Assembly: GCA_965247265.1 (NCBI GenBank)
Contig: OZ252002.1
Location: forward strand, 310,001 to 374,000
Origin: G965247265 sp965247265
GTDB taxonomy: Bacteria > Pseudomonadota > Gammaproteobacteria > UBA4575
Length of the DNA: 64,000 nt
Direction of reading: 5' to 3'
In this document: positions 46,121-57,446 of the stretch, one piece after another
Numbering within the stretch: the first letter of the stretch is position 1
Layout of the letters: every line of letters begins with the position of its first letter
Notes under the pieces: generated by a model
Seen by the model: the letters and a program-made list of their open reading frames with translations, nothing else
Database searches by the model: none
What the model was told of the DNA's origin: nothing
Program-made: the position numbers and the translations under genes

Positions 46121-46863
46121 ATGAATTTCAACTTGGCTCTTTATTTATCAACCATAATCATATGCGTTCTCATTATATTTATATTAGGGATTGTTACTGG
46201 TCATTATAAAATTTTCCCATACTATGTATTACGTATAATTAAACGTTTTATATTTGATGACGTAAGCACAAAAGATCTTAACTCCGATAGAGTCATTTCA
46301 CATAGGTCTGAATATTACCTAGATAAAATTTCCTTCTTTGAAGAGCATAGTAAAAATTCAGAAATAGTTATGCTAGGCGATAGCCAGATTGACCACGCTG
46401 ATTGGAGGGACCTATTCCCTTTAAAAGAAATTACTAATCATGGAATAAGTGCTGACACGACAGCAGGTGTGTTAGCTCGAATTAATATTACTTATAAAAA
46501 GCACCCCACAAAAGTATTAACCATGATCGGTATTAACGACCTCTTAAATGGAGAAAGTAAAAACGAAATTTTCACTAGCTATCTAAATTTAGTCAAAGAG
46601 CTAGTTAAAAAAATATACAAGTGTATATACAATCAATTCTTTTAGTTGGATATAAAAGGAAACATATTAATAATAAAGTAGCAGAATTAAACAACATGTT
46701 AGAAAGTTTCGCGCAGACAAATAAATTGATCACCTATGTTGATTTGAATGAGGCTTTATCAGATGGTTCTTGTTTAAGAGAAGAATACTCAAATGATGGC
46801 ATACATTTGAATGGGAAAGGTTATAAAGTATGGAGAGATACTATTAGTCCATATATCATGTGA
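46121..46863 (+). pseudogene. Membrane-anchored SGNH/GDSL hydrolase with one frame break
   Basis: The first frame (46121-46645) has an N-terminal membrane helix and then VMLGDSQIDHADWRDLFP (catalytic Ser block), NHGISADTTAGVLARI and MIGINDLLNG (Gly and Asn blocks). The second frame (to 46863) carries SILLVGYKRKHINNKV and the catalytic Asp/His block DGIHLNGKGYKVW. The join lies at a run of seven A near 46609-46615: one extra A would give one continuous protein of about 247 residues. Such enzymes are esterases or acetyl hydrolases; the substrate is unknown. Either a recent mutation or a consensus error is possible. Confidence 0.85.
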
Positions 46864-47148
46864 TTTGATCGAATTGATCAACACAACTTAATGTCTGCTA
46901 ACGACCCTAAACGAACACAGCTTAAAAACCACGAACTTAAAATAAACCATAAATTAAAAAACTGAAATTAATTAAATGTAACTTTTAAATTATTTTCATT
47001 TATATCTGATATAAATATGTGACACATTTTGATGCCTTGTTAATAAACTGTAATTTAACTAGTTCCAATTAAAGTTTTTGTGATGTATTTCCAACATATA
47101 ATTTAGTAATTTGTTAGATTTTACTTAAATCTAAATTATCAAAATAGA

Positions 47149-47385
47149 ATGGGTAAAATACTTCAAATAATAGGCTTTGCATCCCTCCTTTTAATTGCAT
47201 TTATCGCAGGAGTTGTGACTGAAACGTCATTTACTTTCGTCGATTCACAGGAAGATTTAATTGCAGAAATTTATGATAAAAATATCAGTTCAGAATATAA
47301 AGACAATTCTAAGACTGATAACCATTCAGACATGAATGACCACCCAGAGATAGATAACATATCAGATACAAAAGAACCTGGATAA
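47149..47385 (+). CDS. Short membrane-anchored peptide, unknown
   Basis: A 78-residue product with one N-terminal membrane helix (about residues 3-25) and a polar tail rich in Asp, Asn, Ser and His. I do not recognise it; it has no neighbour of clear function. The preceding 285 bases (46864-47148) are AT-rich and show nothing. It may be a real small protein or a chance frame in AT-rich DNA. Confidence 0.4.
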   Translation: MGKILQIIGFASLLLIAFIAGVVTETSFTFVDSQEDLIAEIYDKNISSEYKDNSKTDNHSDMNDHPEIDNISDTKEPG

Positions 47386-47538
47386 ATCTCTATCTAATTG
47401 CTTAAATTTTTGTACTTATAGAGTACTTGCTAATAATTACTACTACATAATTATAAACAATTTAAGCTATCAAGTGATGGGTATTTAAACGCGGCTAATA
47501 AATTTAGTAACAATGTTAACATTGCGCCTTGTTTAATT

Positions 47539-48555
47539 ATGGCAGCGCGCGCTATGCAAAAAGAAAGAGGAAAAGATTGCGAATTAGAACAATGGATATT
47601 GGATAAATTTGATGAATATCAATTAAATGATGACATTAGTGTAAAAGGACCTTTATTTAATGCTCTATCAGATTTTTCAAAAGATAATAATTGCGCCTAT
47701 GATCATTTAGCATACTGTGAAAAGTACATTGAATTAAAGCCTAATGACAATGATAAAAGATTTGATCTTGCTCTAGCCTATTCAAAAGCTGGTAAAAGAG
47801 AAGTTGCTCTAGGGCACTATCTTACTGTTCCGCATAATGAAAGTGGTTCAGTTAATTTAAATAATGTTGGTGTTTGTTATGCTAATTTAGATATGCCTGG
47901 AAAAGCTGTTGAGTCATATAAAACTGCAATAGAAATGGGAAATACACTTTCAAGTAGCAATTTAGCTTACAAGTATATTAATGAGGGTTTTTATGAAGAA
48001 GCATCAGATTTATATAAGGACGCAGTAAAAAAGGAAGACTTCCATAAAAATATTGGAGGAGTAATTACTAAAATATCTAAACTTAAAGAAGAGGAATCAA
48101 ACAAAGAGACTAAAGTAAATGAAGAGTTTTTGAAACAAAAAGAGTTATTTCTAAAATATGCAAATGCTAGAGTTTCTAAATTTGATCGTGATATTAAAGG
48201 AATGTGGTCTGATGTACTAGGTAGTAATTTTTCGTTAAGTTTAGAAAAAAATAATCTGGTGATTGAGGGTGAATATGAACAAAAATCACTTGGCGAATTA
48301 TTTGGGACTAATTCTGAAAAGAATTCAGATATATACGAAATTAAGTATTCAGGTAAAATTTGTGGAAGAGACATTAATTATAAAAAAGTAAAAAAACTAA
48401 AAGAAAGTAATCCACTTACACTACTAGATACTTCTGATGTAGAAGAAATTGGTATTATGATTATTTCAGAGGATGGAAATAAGATTGATATTTATAAAGA
48501 AGCAAAACTGAACTATTCTAGTGTAGATAAACTTATAAAAGTAAACGAACACTGA
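47539..48555 (+). CDS. TPR-like repeat protein, possibly lacking its 5' end
   Basis: A 338-residue, Lys/Glu-rich protein with TPR-like segments: RFDLALAYSKAGKREVALGH, NLNNVGVCYANLDMPGKAVE, and NLAYKYINEGFYEEASDLYK (residues about 74-170). After a charged helix the C-terminal part is beta-rich and unlike anything I know. The frame stays open upstream to about 47435 and the extra codons look coding (LSSDGYLNAANKF), yet they contain no ATG, GTG or TTG, and ATG 47539 has no ribosome site. So the gene may be truncated or broken at its start. Its DNA is more AT-rich than the neighbouring housekeeping genes. Confidence 0.6.
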   Translation: MAARAMQKERGKDCELEQWILDKFDEYQLNDDISVKGPLFNALSDFSKDNNCAYDHLAYCEKYIELKPNDNDKRFDLALAYSKAGKREVALGHYLTVPHNESGSVNLNNVGVCYANLDMPGKAVESYKTAIEMGNTLSSSNLAYKYINEGFYEEASDLYKDAVKKEDFHKNIGGVITKISKLKEEESNKETKVNEEFLKQKELFLKYANARVSKFDRDIKGMWSDVLGSNFSLSLEKNNLVIEGEYEQKSLGELFGTNSEKNSDIYEIKYSGKICGRDINYKKVKKLKESNPLTLLDTSDVEEIGIMIISEDGNKIDIYKEAKLNYSSVDKLIKVNEH

Positions 48556-49088
48556 AATAATTACCCATGAGACACTGGTGGGACACTAGACCACAACTAA
48601 ACACAATATTTGCAAACAACTGACAATTAACACATATTTGCAATTGCCTGAATTAATTATTGTTCGTTGTTGTGAGTAATTGTGGTGAGTTAGATAATTC
48701 GGATTTGTAATCAGCAGGCCGTAGGATCGATCACTATCGCCAGTTCCAATAAAGCATATCAGTTACTACGCTGTGGTTTCAGATATAGGTTGAATGAGTC
48801 CGTTTCAAAAGTAGCTGGGGCTTTTATTTCTTGTAAAATTAGAACATTCCATTAGATAAGCTTAATGAAGCACGTTCATGGCCACAGGCCGAGTAACTCA
48901 CTATAAACTAAGAAGCTTATGAAATTATAATATAAATAGAAGTAGTATTGTTTACAATATTAATGCTTTTTATTAAGTTAATAAAACTTTATAAAAGATT
49001 TACTAATAAGCTAGCACTTTATACATATACACATGTATTATTAAGCACTAACATACAGCTATTAAAAAAATAAAAATGAGGGTCCAAA
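48556..49088. other. Long non-coding gap in accessory stretch
   Basis: About 530 bases without a convincing gene. Apart from the tRNA-like remnant at 48693-48749, it is AT-rich sequence with no conserved frame, repeat or clear promoter that I can defend. Confidence 0.4.
48693..48749 (+). pseudogene. tRNA-Thr(TGT)-like 3' remnant
   Basis: The segment reads like the anticodon loop and 3' half of a tRNA: TTTGTAA at the loop position (anticodon TGT), TCAGC as the 3' anticodon stem, AGG-C/T variable loop, a GTAGG-x-TCGAT T-arm, and an end in CCA. Stem partners are altered (the 5' anticodon stem and the second T-arm strand mismatch), so it cannot fold as a working tRNA. Such 3' halves are often left by integrated elements. 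Confidence 0.5.
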
Positions 49089-50000
49089 ATGAATTCATTG
49101 TCTGATTTCGGAAAAAAAGATGATCCTAGTATTAGCAAGCAAACGGTAGATGAATCAGGATATAATGCTCGCTATAGTAATGACGCCGTTGATTTCTCTT
49201 CTGAAATTCTAACGAAGGAAGAGTACGTAGAAGCCTATGAGCGTCGGTACGTAAGACCATACTACAAGGGCGGATGGACGTTTAACGGTCATGCGACTCG
49301 AATTATGTTGGGACTACTTGCACAACACGTTGCTAAGATAAGCAAAACGGTCGATCAAGTCACGATACTTGATGCTGGAAGTGGATTAGGGCACTTATCC
49401 GTATACCTTGCATGCAAAGGATATTATGTACATGGTGTGGAGATAGCAAAACCTAGTGTTGAAAAAGCGCGTCGACTAGCAGAAAGGCTGGGGGTAGAAG
49501 ATCGAGTGACTTTTTATGCATGTAGTCTCGAGCAAATTGATTTACCCAATCGATCTATTGATGTAATCGTTGGGCGAAATACTCTACATCACTTCATTAA
49601 GTATAAGAATGTAATCCAAGAATTTCAAAGAATAGTGCGTGATGACAGTATAGGGTTGTTTGTGGATCCATTTGGGGAAAATGTGTTTAAAAACCTCTTC
49701 CAAAATAAAAAAAGAATGAAACAATTAGGAGATGAGTTGCTTACGAAAAAAAGCGTAGAGGCATTCTTTCACCAATTAACGGTTCAATTTCTCCCGATGC
49801 AATGGTTTGGATTATTCGACAAGTTACTCAAACGAAATGTTATTTTTGGGAAGTGGCTTAAGTTAAGGCGAAAGCTATCAGCGTTATTCTATCGACTTGA
49901 TCAGATGATTCCTGCTAATAATCGTTTGGCGCTTTGGTTTGCCGGTATCGTCGTAACTAAAGTTGATTTCTCTTTGCCGTACACGCCCAATGCTAGATGA
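49089..50000 (+). CDS. Class I SAM-dependent methyltransferase
   Basis: A 303-residue soluble protein. The SAM-binding fold is clear: ILDAGSGLGHLSVYLACKGY (motif I, near residue 93), an acidic end in VHGVEIAKPS, DRVTFYACSLEQIDLP (motif II/III) and IVGRNTLHHFIKY near residue 158, as in UbiE/Methyltransf_11-type enzymes. The C-terminal third is basic and aromatic and may interact with substrate or membrane. The N-terminal 50 residues are unusual. The substrate cannot be told from sequence. It lies alone between two non-coding gaps near tRNA-Pro, so it may be acquired. Confidence 0.85.
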   Translation: MNSLSDFGKKDDPSISKQTVDESGYNARYSNDAVDFSSEILTKEEYVEAYERRYVRPYYKGGWTFNGHATRIMLGLLAQHVAKISKTVDQVTILDAGSGLGHLSVYLACKGYYVHGVEIAKPSVEKARRLAERLGVEDRVTFYACSLEQIDLPNRSIDVIVGRNTLHHFIKYKNVIQEFQRIVRDDSIGLFVDPFGENVFKNLFQNKKRMKQLGDELLTKKSVEAFFHQLTVQFLPMQWFGLFDKLLKRNVIFGKWLKLRRKLSALFYRLDQMIPANNRLALWFAGIVVTKVDFSLPYTPNAR

Positions 50001-50483
50001 ATTCACCACTCTAAAAATAGTCCAAAGTTGTTGTATCAACTCTAGAAGTCAATCAGCATGATATGGGTTATCAAATTTCCAACCAGTATCACCACTTTCA
50101 TCTGCGTATATAACAACTGAGGACAATGATTTTTTCCTGTAGTGAATAGGTTGTTTAGGCGGGAATGAAGCAGGTGGTCCCTATGGCCGACGCCCTTAGA
50201 GAACGCTTACGATACTTAGAAAGCGTCGCGGTGATCCTAGGATTTACCCACCTAATTCACATTATGGGGGGATAGTGGGAGATTTCAAAGAAAATGTATT
50301 TATAACAGCCAAAAATTGAGACTAATGTAGCCATTTTAATATTGCTTAAAAAAGCCCATGAAATAAGCCCGAAATGGCTCTCTGTGCAGGAATTGTGCAG
50401 GAACGAGTAATTTAATGTTCTTATATTACGATTCAAATTTATAAATAAATCGTAAATAATCCTATAATATCAAGTGTTTGTAC
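50001..50483. other. Non-coding gap before tRNA-Pro
   Basis: About 480 bases. The only coding-like piece is the 36-codon frame at 50165-50275. Near 50386-50405 the words GTGCAGGAA and GTGCAGGAAC occur almost in tandem. No integrase or transposase remnant is recognisable. Confidence 0.4.
50165..50275 (+). CDS. Possible 36-residue peptide
   Basis: A short frame from ATG 50165 (second ATG at 50183) to TAG 50275. The product has a polar start with MADALRERLRYLE and a hydrophobic, amphipathic end with SVAVILGFTHLIHIM. It has balanced codon usage and differs in composition from the AT-rich flanks, but I know no homologue. It could be a gene remnant or a small peptide. Confidence 0.25.
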   Translation: MKQVVPMADALRERLRYLESVAVILGFTHLIHIMGG

Positions 50484-50560
50484 TGGTCGGAGTGAGAGGA
50501 TTTGAACCTCCGACCCCTGCCTCCCGAAGACAGTGCTCTACCAAGCTGAGCTACACTCCG
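50484..50560 (-). tRNA. tRNA-Pro (anticodon CGG)
   Basis: On the minus strand a complete 77-base cloverleaf can be folded: acceptor CGGAGTG with CACTCCG, D-arm GCTC/GAGC, anticodon stem CTGTC/GGCAG around TTCGGGA (anticodon CGG), T-arm GGAGG-TTCAAAT-CCTCT, and an encoded CCA at 50486-50484. It separates the accessory stretch on its left from ispB and the housekeeping run on its right. Confidence 0.96.
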
Positions 50561-50578
50561 ATATTTAGAATTACCGTG

Positions 50579-51547
50579 CTATAAAGAACGCGTAATAGCA
50601 AATTCAGTTAAATCAATCAGGGCATCACGATACTCATTGTCTGGCAAAATTTCGATGCTTTGTTTTGCAGATTTCGCCTGTTTAATAGCTGCCTTTTCCG
50701 TGTATGCGATGGCGTTTGTTGCGTCAATTGCTGCTAACACTTTATCCATGTGGTGTTTGCCGCCATTAATAATGGCTGCACGAATATATTCTGCCTTAGA
50801 ACCATTACTGTTCTTTAATGCGTAAATTAAAGGTAAGGTTGGTTTACCTTCTGCTAAATCATCACCTATATTTTTCCCCATTTCTTCAGCTGATGACTGA
50901 TAGTCCAGCACATCATCTTTAAGCTGAAACGCTGTTCCGATATGCATTCCATAAGTAGCACACGCATGTTCAATATCTTGAGGTTGTTTTGCAAGCAATG
51001 CGCCTAGTTGGCACGCAGCTTCAAAAAGCTTAGCAGTCTTCGACTGTATAACAGTCATGTATTGATCCTCTGATGTGTCCGGATCATTGCAATTTAGTAG
51101 CTGCATAACTTCGCCTTCTGCAATGGTATTTGAAGCTCGTGCTAAAATTTCCATTACACGCATTTCGCCCACATCTATCATCATTTCAAAAGATCGAGAA
51201 AATACAAAGTCGCCTACGAGTACGCTTGATTCATTACCCCAAATAGAATTTGCAGTTTCATGCCCACGGCGCATGCTGGACGCGTCCACCACATCATCAT
51301 GTAGTAGAGTTGCGGTATGAATGAACTCGATAATTGCAGCAACCAAAGCGTGCTTTTCACCCGAATACCCGCATGCGCGGGCACATAGTAAGGCCAATAA
51401 AGGCCTCAAACGCTTGCCTCCACTATTGATAATGTAATTGGCCATTTTATTGATCAATGCGACATCCGAATGCAGGTACTGCCTTATTTCGGCATTAACC
51501 CTCTCCATGTCCTTGAGTGCTAGATTTTGTATGTTATTGAAGTTCAT
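50579..51547 (-). CDS. ispB: Octaprenyl-diphosphate synthase (trans-polyprenyl synthase)
   Basis: IspB makes the isoprenoid tail of ubiquinone or menaquinone. The 322-residue protein has both Asp-rich motifs: ATLLHDDVVDASSMRRG near residue 78 (first DDxxD) and FQLKDDVLDYQSSAEEMGK near residue 206 (second). GKRLRPLLALLCARACGY near the start and GDDLAEGKPTLPLIYAL near 225 are also typical. It is divergent from rplU-rpmA, the usual order in gammaproteobacteria. Product chain length cannot be read from sequence with certainty. Confidence 0.95.
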   Translation of the reverse strand: MNFNNIQNLALKDMERVNAEIRQYLHSDVALINKMANYIINSGGKRLRPLLALLCARACGYSGEKHALVAAIIEFIHTATLLHDDVVDASSMRRGHETANSIWGNESSVLVGDFVFSRSFEMMIDVGEMRVMEILARASNTIAEGEVMQLLNCNDPDTSEDQYMTVIQSKTAKLFEAACQLGALLAKQPQDIEHACATYGMHIGTAFQLKDDVLDYQSSAEEMGKNIGDDLAEGKPTLPLIYALKNSNGSKAEYIRAAIINGGKHHMDKVLAAIDATNAIAYTEKAAIKQAKSAKQSIEILPDNEYRDALIDLTEFAITRSL

Positions 51548-51689
51548 CCTTACTTATTTTGAGCTTTTTCCTACGCTGAGCCTGTATTTTCACACGATTG
51601 CTATAATTTAATGTAACATCAATTGACCCCTATCCTCCTGGTCGCTAGAATTGCGCCTCTTTTTCAGCCCAAATTTTGGAGTATTTCAG

Positions 51690-52001
51690 GTGTATGCAAT
51701 TATCGCCACAGGCGGCAAACAATATCGCGTCCAAGAAGGTGACCAAATTAAAGTCGAAAAACTCGCAAATAGTCCTGGCGAGAAAATTGAATTTAAAGAC
51801 GTCTTATTGCTTGCAGACGGTGATAATGTATCCATAGGGACACCACTAGTAGAAGGTGGCAAAGTTTCGGGTGAAGTGCAAGAGCACGCACGAGCCAAAA
51901 AAATCGAAATTATTAAATTTAAACGCCGTAAAAATCACATGAAGCATATGGGTCACAAACAACATTATACGAGTGTGAAGATAACGGGAATTTCTAAATA
52001 G
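51690..52001 (+). CDS. rplU: 50S ribosomal protein L21
   Basis: The 103-residue protein starts at GTG 51690, with GGAG nine bases upstream; the frame is open further upstream but this gives the normal L21 N-terminus ([17 protein letters not shown]). It also has [15 protein letters not shown] and the C-terminal [19 protein letters not shown] then [11 protein letters not shown]. It binds 23S rRNA in the large subunit. rpmA follows by 11 bases. Confidence 0.97.
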   Translation: MYAIIATGGKQYRVQEGDQIKVEKLANSPGEKIEFKDVLLLADGDNVSIGTPLVEGGKVSGEVQEHARAKKIEIIKFKRRKNHMKHMGHKQHYTSVKITGISK

Positions 52002-52012
52002 GGTACGAATCA

Positions 52013-52273
52013 ATGGCACATAAAAAGGCAGGCGGAAGTACACGAAACGGTCGAGACTCTGAGTCTAAACGATTAGGCGTAAAACGATTTGGAGGTGAAC
52101 ACGTTCAATCAGGCAACATAATTGTCCGTCAACGTGGCACACAATTTCACCCTGGCGAAAATGTAGGATGTGGGAAAGACCATACACTATTTTCCAAATC
52201 AGAAGGACACATTGTGTTTGAAACAAAAGGCCCAAAAAATAGAAAATTTGTACGTGTAGAAGCGGTGCAGTAG
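52013..52273 (+). CDS. rpmA: 50S ribosomal protein L27
   Basis: An 86-residue protein with the standard L27 sequence: [40 protein letters not shown], then [19 protein letters not shown]. It sits near the peptidyl-transferase centre of the large subunit. It is cotranscribed with rplU and followed by a strong terminator. Confidence 0.98.
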   Translation: MAHKKAGGSTRNGRDSESKRLGVKRFGGEHVQSGNIIVRQRGTQFHPGENVGCGKDHTLFSKSEGHIVFETKGPKNRKFVRVEAVQ

Positions 52274-52300
52274 ACACATCGAAACAAATAATTGTCTTAA

Positions 52301-52329
52301 AGCCCCGCTATGTCGGGGCTTTTTTTTTG
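52301..52329 (+). terminator. Rho-independent terminator of rplU-rpmA
   Basis: AGCCCCG (52301) pairs with CGGGGCT (52314-52320) around a short loop, followed by nine T. It lies 27 bases after the rpmA stop and 23 before obgE, so obgE must have its own promoter or depend on read-through. Confidence 0.92.
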
Positions 52330-52348
52330 TTTATGTAATTAGACTTAG

Positions 52349-54479
<2,131 letters not shown>

Positions 54480-54503
54480 AACTGTTTATAAATGTCGCAG
54501 CAA

Positions 54504-54764
54504 CTACATCGCTCGGATGCGAGTATTGAGTCGACTTTTATGGCGAGCAGCCTTATTAGCATGTATAAGCTTTTTATTAACGGCGGCATCAATAGTGGGC
54601 ACAGCCAGTTTATAAGCTGACTCTGCAGCACTTTTATCGCCAGCATCGATGAACTTTACCACAGCCTTAATTCGCGTTCTCAATGTGGAACGTTGGCTAG
54701 CGTTATGCAGCTGATTTTTCACCGCCTGGCGCGCACGTTTTCTAGCTGATGCAATATTTGCCAA
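54504..54764 (-). CDS. rpsT: 30S ribosomal protein S20
   Basis: The 86-residue protein is a normal S20: [20 protein letters not shown] at the start, then [19 protein letters not shown], and a C-terminal [17 protein letters not shown] stretch. It binds 16S rRNA. It lies alone on the minus strand, divergent from murJ, as in relatives. Confidence 0.97.
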   Translation of the reverse strand: MANIASARKRARQAVKNQLHNASQRSTLRTRIKAVVKFIDAGDKSAAESAYKLAVPTIDAAVNKKLIHANKAARHKSRLNTRIRAM

Positions 54765-54882
54765 TGTTTATCCTGGTTCTTCTAGAGTTATACCGTTGGG
54801 GTCGCGTACTATGGTAGTAAGATAAATAAATGTCAACCTTCTAGACTCTTGATCAGGCCAATCATATATAAGTAACACTAAA

Positions 54883-56445
54883 ATGGCATCACATCGAGCC
54901 TTACTCAAATCTACAGCCGTAATCAGTGGAGTGACCTTCATTTCAAGGATATTTGGCTATGTGCGTGATGCAGTAATTTTCATATTTTTAGGTGCTACAG
55001 GAAGTACCGATGCTTTTTTTGTGGCATTTAGAATACCCAATTTTTTGCGCCGTTTATTTGCTGAAGGTGCATTTTCACAGGCCTTCATACCTGTTTTATC
55101 TGAGTATAAAGAAAAACGATCAAATCAAGAGCTGCAGACTTTAATTGGCCATGTGTCAGGCACACTTAGCCTGATCCTATTATTTATAACCATTCTCGGT
55201 GTTCTATTTGCTCCCATATTTATTTATGTATTTGCACCGGGTTTTATTGATGATCCACAGCGTTTTGATCTTGCCGCGCAAATGCTGCGAATAACATTCC
55301 CTTATATATTCTTTATCTCGTTAACCGCATTATCTGCCAGCATTTTAAATACATTTAATCGATTTGCTGTTCCTGCATTTACACCAACCTTATTAAACCT
55401 TTCGCTCATTGCGGTCACAATATGGCTTGCACCTCAACTTGAAGAACCTGTGGTCGCATTAGCGTGGGGTGTATTTATTGCTGGAATTGCACAGCTGCTT
55501 TTTCAAGTTCCTTTTTTGTATAAGTTAGGCTTGCTACCAAAATTCAAGTTACACGGAGCAAAAGAAGGTGTAAAAAAAATTACACGATTAATGTTGCCTG
55601 CGGTCTTTGGCTCCTCAGTTGTACAAATAAACTTATTGATCAACACGCTTATCGCATCATTTTTAGCAGTAGGCAGTATTAGCTGGCTATACATTTCTGA
55701 TCGTTTTGTTGAACTACCATTAGCAATATTTGGAGTTGCCACGGCAACCATAATATTGCCCAGATTATCGAAACAGTATGTGAATAATTCCACTAATGGC
55801 TTTAACCAAACACTCGACTGGGGACTGCGCCTTTCATTACTAATCGCTGTACCCTCTATGCTTGGTTTAATTTTGTTAGCTAAGCCCATACTAACCTCGC
55901 TTGTGCAGTATCGAGAGTTCACTGCATTCGACACACTCATGGCGTCCATGAGTTTAATTACATACGCACTAGGTTTACCTGCATTTATATTAATTAAAGT
56001 CTTAGCCCCAGGGTTCTATTCACGCCAAGATACAAAAACACCTGTGAAAATCGGCATTATCGCCATGCTTTGTAACATCATATTGAATATAGGTTTTGTT
56101 TTGGCATGGCGTCATTGGCATTTAACAGGCCCGCATGCAGCGCTAGCGCTTGCTACATCAATATCTGCATATGTAAATGCTATTTTGCTTTTTAAGAATT
56201 TAAAAAGTACGCCATCAATTTCATTACAAACCGGCTGGTTTAAATTTATCTCACAGATTTTATTGGGAACTTTAATTATGTCAGCAGTGCTGTACTTAAT
56301 TCTCCCAAGCTCAAACCAGTGGTTAGAATGGAGTGGATTTGAACGGATCATTTCACTTTTAGGCTTTATGCTTTTGGGTGCAATACTGTATATTATCGCG
56401 CTGCTTGCACTTGGTGTGCGAAAAGAAAATTTCGTACTAGAATAA
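54883..56445 (+). CDS. murJ: Lipid II flippase MurJ
   Basis: MurJ moves lipid-linked peptidoglycan precursor across the inner membrane. The 520-residue protein has about 14 membrane helices. Family marks are SRIFGYVRDAVIFIFLGATG near residue 21, the TDAFFVAFRIPNFLRRLFAE stretch with its conserved Arg pair (residues 41-60), AFSQAFIPVLSEYK, and FYSRQDTKTPVKIG near residue 380. It precedes ribF by 45 bases in the expected order. Confidence 0.96.
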   Translation: MASHRALLKSTAVISGVTFISRIFGYVRDAVIFIFLGATGSTDAFFVAFRIPNFLRRLFAEGAFSQAFIPVLSEYKEKRSNQELQTLIGHVSGTLSLILLFITILGVLFAPIFIYVFAPGFIDDPQRFDLAAQMLRITFPYIFFISLTALSASILNTFNRFAVPAFTPTLLNLSLIAVTIWLAPQLEEPVVALAWGVFIAGIAQLLFQVPFLYKLGLLPKFKLHGAKEGVKKITRLMLPAVFGSSVVQINLLINTLIASFLAVGSISWLYISDRFVELPLAIFGVATATIILPRLSKQYVNNSTNGFNQTLDWGLRLSLLIAVPSMLGLILLAKPILTSLVQYREFTAFDTLMASMSLITYALGLPAFILIKVLAPGFYSRQDTKTPVKIGIIAMLCNIILNIGFVLAWRHWHLTGPHAALALATSISAYVNAILLFKNLKSTPSISLQTGWFKFISQILLGTLIMSAVLYLILPSSNQWLEWSGFERIISLLGFMLLGAILYIIALLALGVRKENFVLE

Positions 56446-56490
56446 AAATATAATTAATACCAAAACTAAATAATACTTCGATACTTTCGT

Positions 56491-57423
56491 ATGCGGCTAA
56501 TTAGAGGCTTTAATTCAACTTTTACTAATAACTCCAAGGTAGTCGCTACCATTGGCAACTTTGATGGCGTTCACTTAGGGCACCAGGCAATATTACAAAA
56601 TCTCTTGAAAAAAAGCAGCTTATTAAGGCTACCATCCATGGTGGTTGCATTTGAACCTACAGCAAAAGAATTTTTTAATAAAGAAAACGCACCTGCAAGA
56701 TTGACGCATTTTAGAGAAAAATTTTGCTTAATAAAAAATTTGGGTATTGACCATTTTGTATACTTACCTTTTAACACTTCTTTAGCAAGCATGACTGCTG
56801 AATCATTCATTGAAAATATTCTTATTGATTACTTAAAAATCAAATTTCTCACGGTAGGTGATAATTTTCGTTTTGGAAAAAATCGTGCGGGAGACTATAA
56901 ACTTTTACAAGACTTATCTAAAAAATTTAAGTTTAATGTTGGGATTGCTGATAATTATCTTATTAATGGAGACCTGGTGAGCAGCTCCTCCATTCGTAAA
57001 AATTTAGCTAATGGAGATCTATTCACTGCTGAACAGCTACTCGGTCGTACTTATAGTATGTCAGGCCGTGTAATACATGGAGATAAAAAAGGCCGTACTA
57101 TTGGATTCCCAACAGCCAATATTCCTATTAAACGAATTAAATCACCTGTTAATGGAGTATTTGCTGTAAAAGTTAAGATAGAAGGAAGCGCAGAGCTCAT
57201 TGGTGTTGCAAACGTTGGGCATCGTCCAACAGTTGCGGGTATAAATACTCAACTTGAAGTTCATATATTTAATTTCTCAGAAGATATCTATCGAAAACAT
57301 ATGGAAGTATTTTTTTGTAAAAAAATTCGTAATGAAATTAAATTTGAATCATTTGAAGCACTAAAAAATCAAATTCATCAAGATTCCAACGCTGCAAAAC
57401 AATATTTCTATGGCGCTACATAA
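56491..57423 (+). CDS. ribF: Bifunctional riboflavin kinase / FAD synthetase
   Basis: RibF makes FMN and FAD. The 310-residue protein has the N-terminal adenylyl-transferase domain with VVATIGNFDGVHLGHQAILQ near residue 18 and VGDNFRFGKNRAGDYKLL near residue 124. The C-terminal kinase domain has GRVIHGDKKGRTIGFPTANI near residue 191 and VNGVFAVKV. It follows murJ and precedes ileS by 23 bases. Confidence 0.96.
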   Translation: MRLIRGFNSTFTNNSKVVATIGNFDGVHLGHQAILQNLLKKSSLLRLPSMVVAFEPTAKEFFNKENAPARLTHFREKFCLIKNLGIDHFVYLPFNTSLASMTAESFIENILIDYLKIKFLTVGDNFRFGKNRAGDYKLLQDLSKKFKFNVGIADNYLINGDLVSSSSIRKNLANGDLFTAEQLLGRTYSMSGRVIHGDKKGRTIGFPTANIPIKRIKSPVNGVFAVKVKIEGSAELIGVANVGHRPTVAGINTQLEVHIFNFSEDIYRKHMEVFFCKKIRNEIKFESFEALKNQIHQDSNAAKQYFYGAT

Positions 57424-57446
57424 GATTGCTTTACTAATCCATTGGC

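Noticed and set aside
50386..50405. Near-tandem GTGCAGGAA words as an attachment site
   Set aside because: They are too short and do not match the tRNA-Pro 3' end, so there is no support for an att site.
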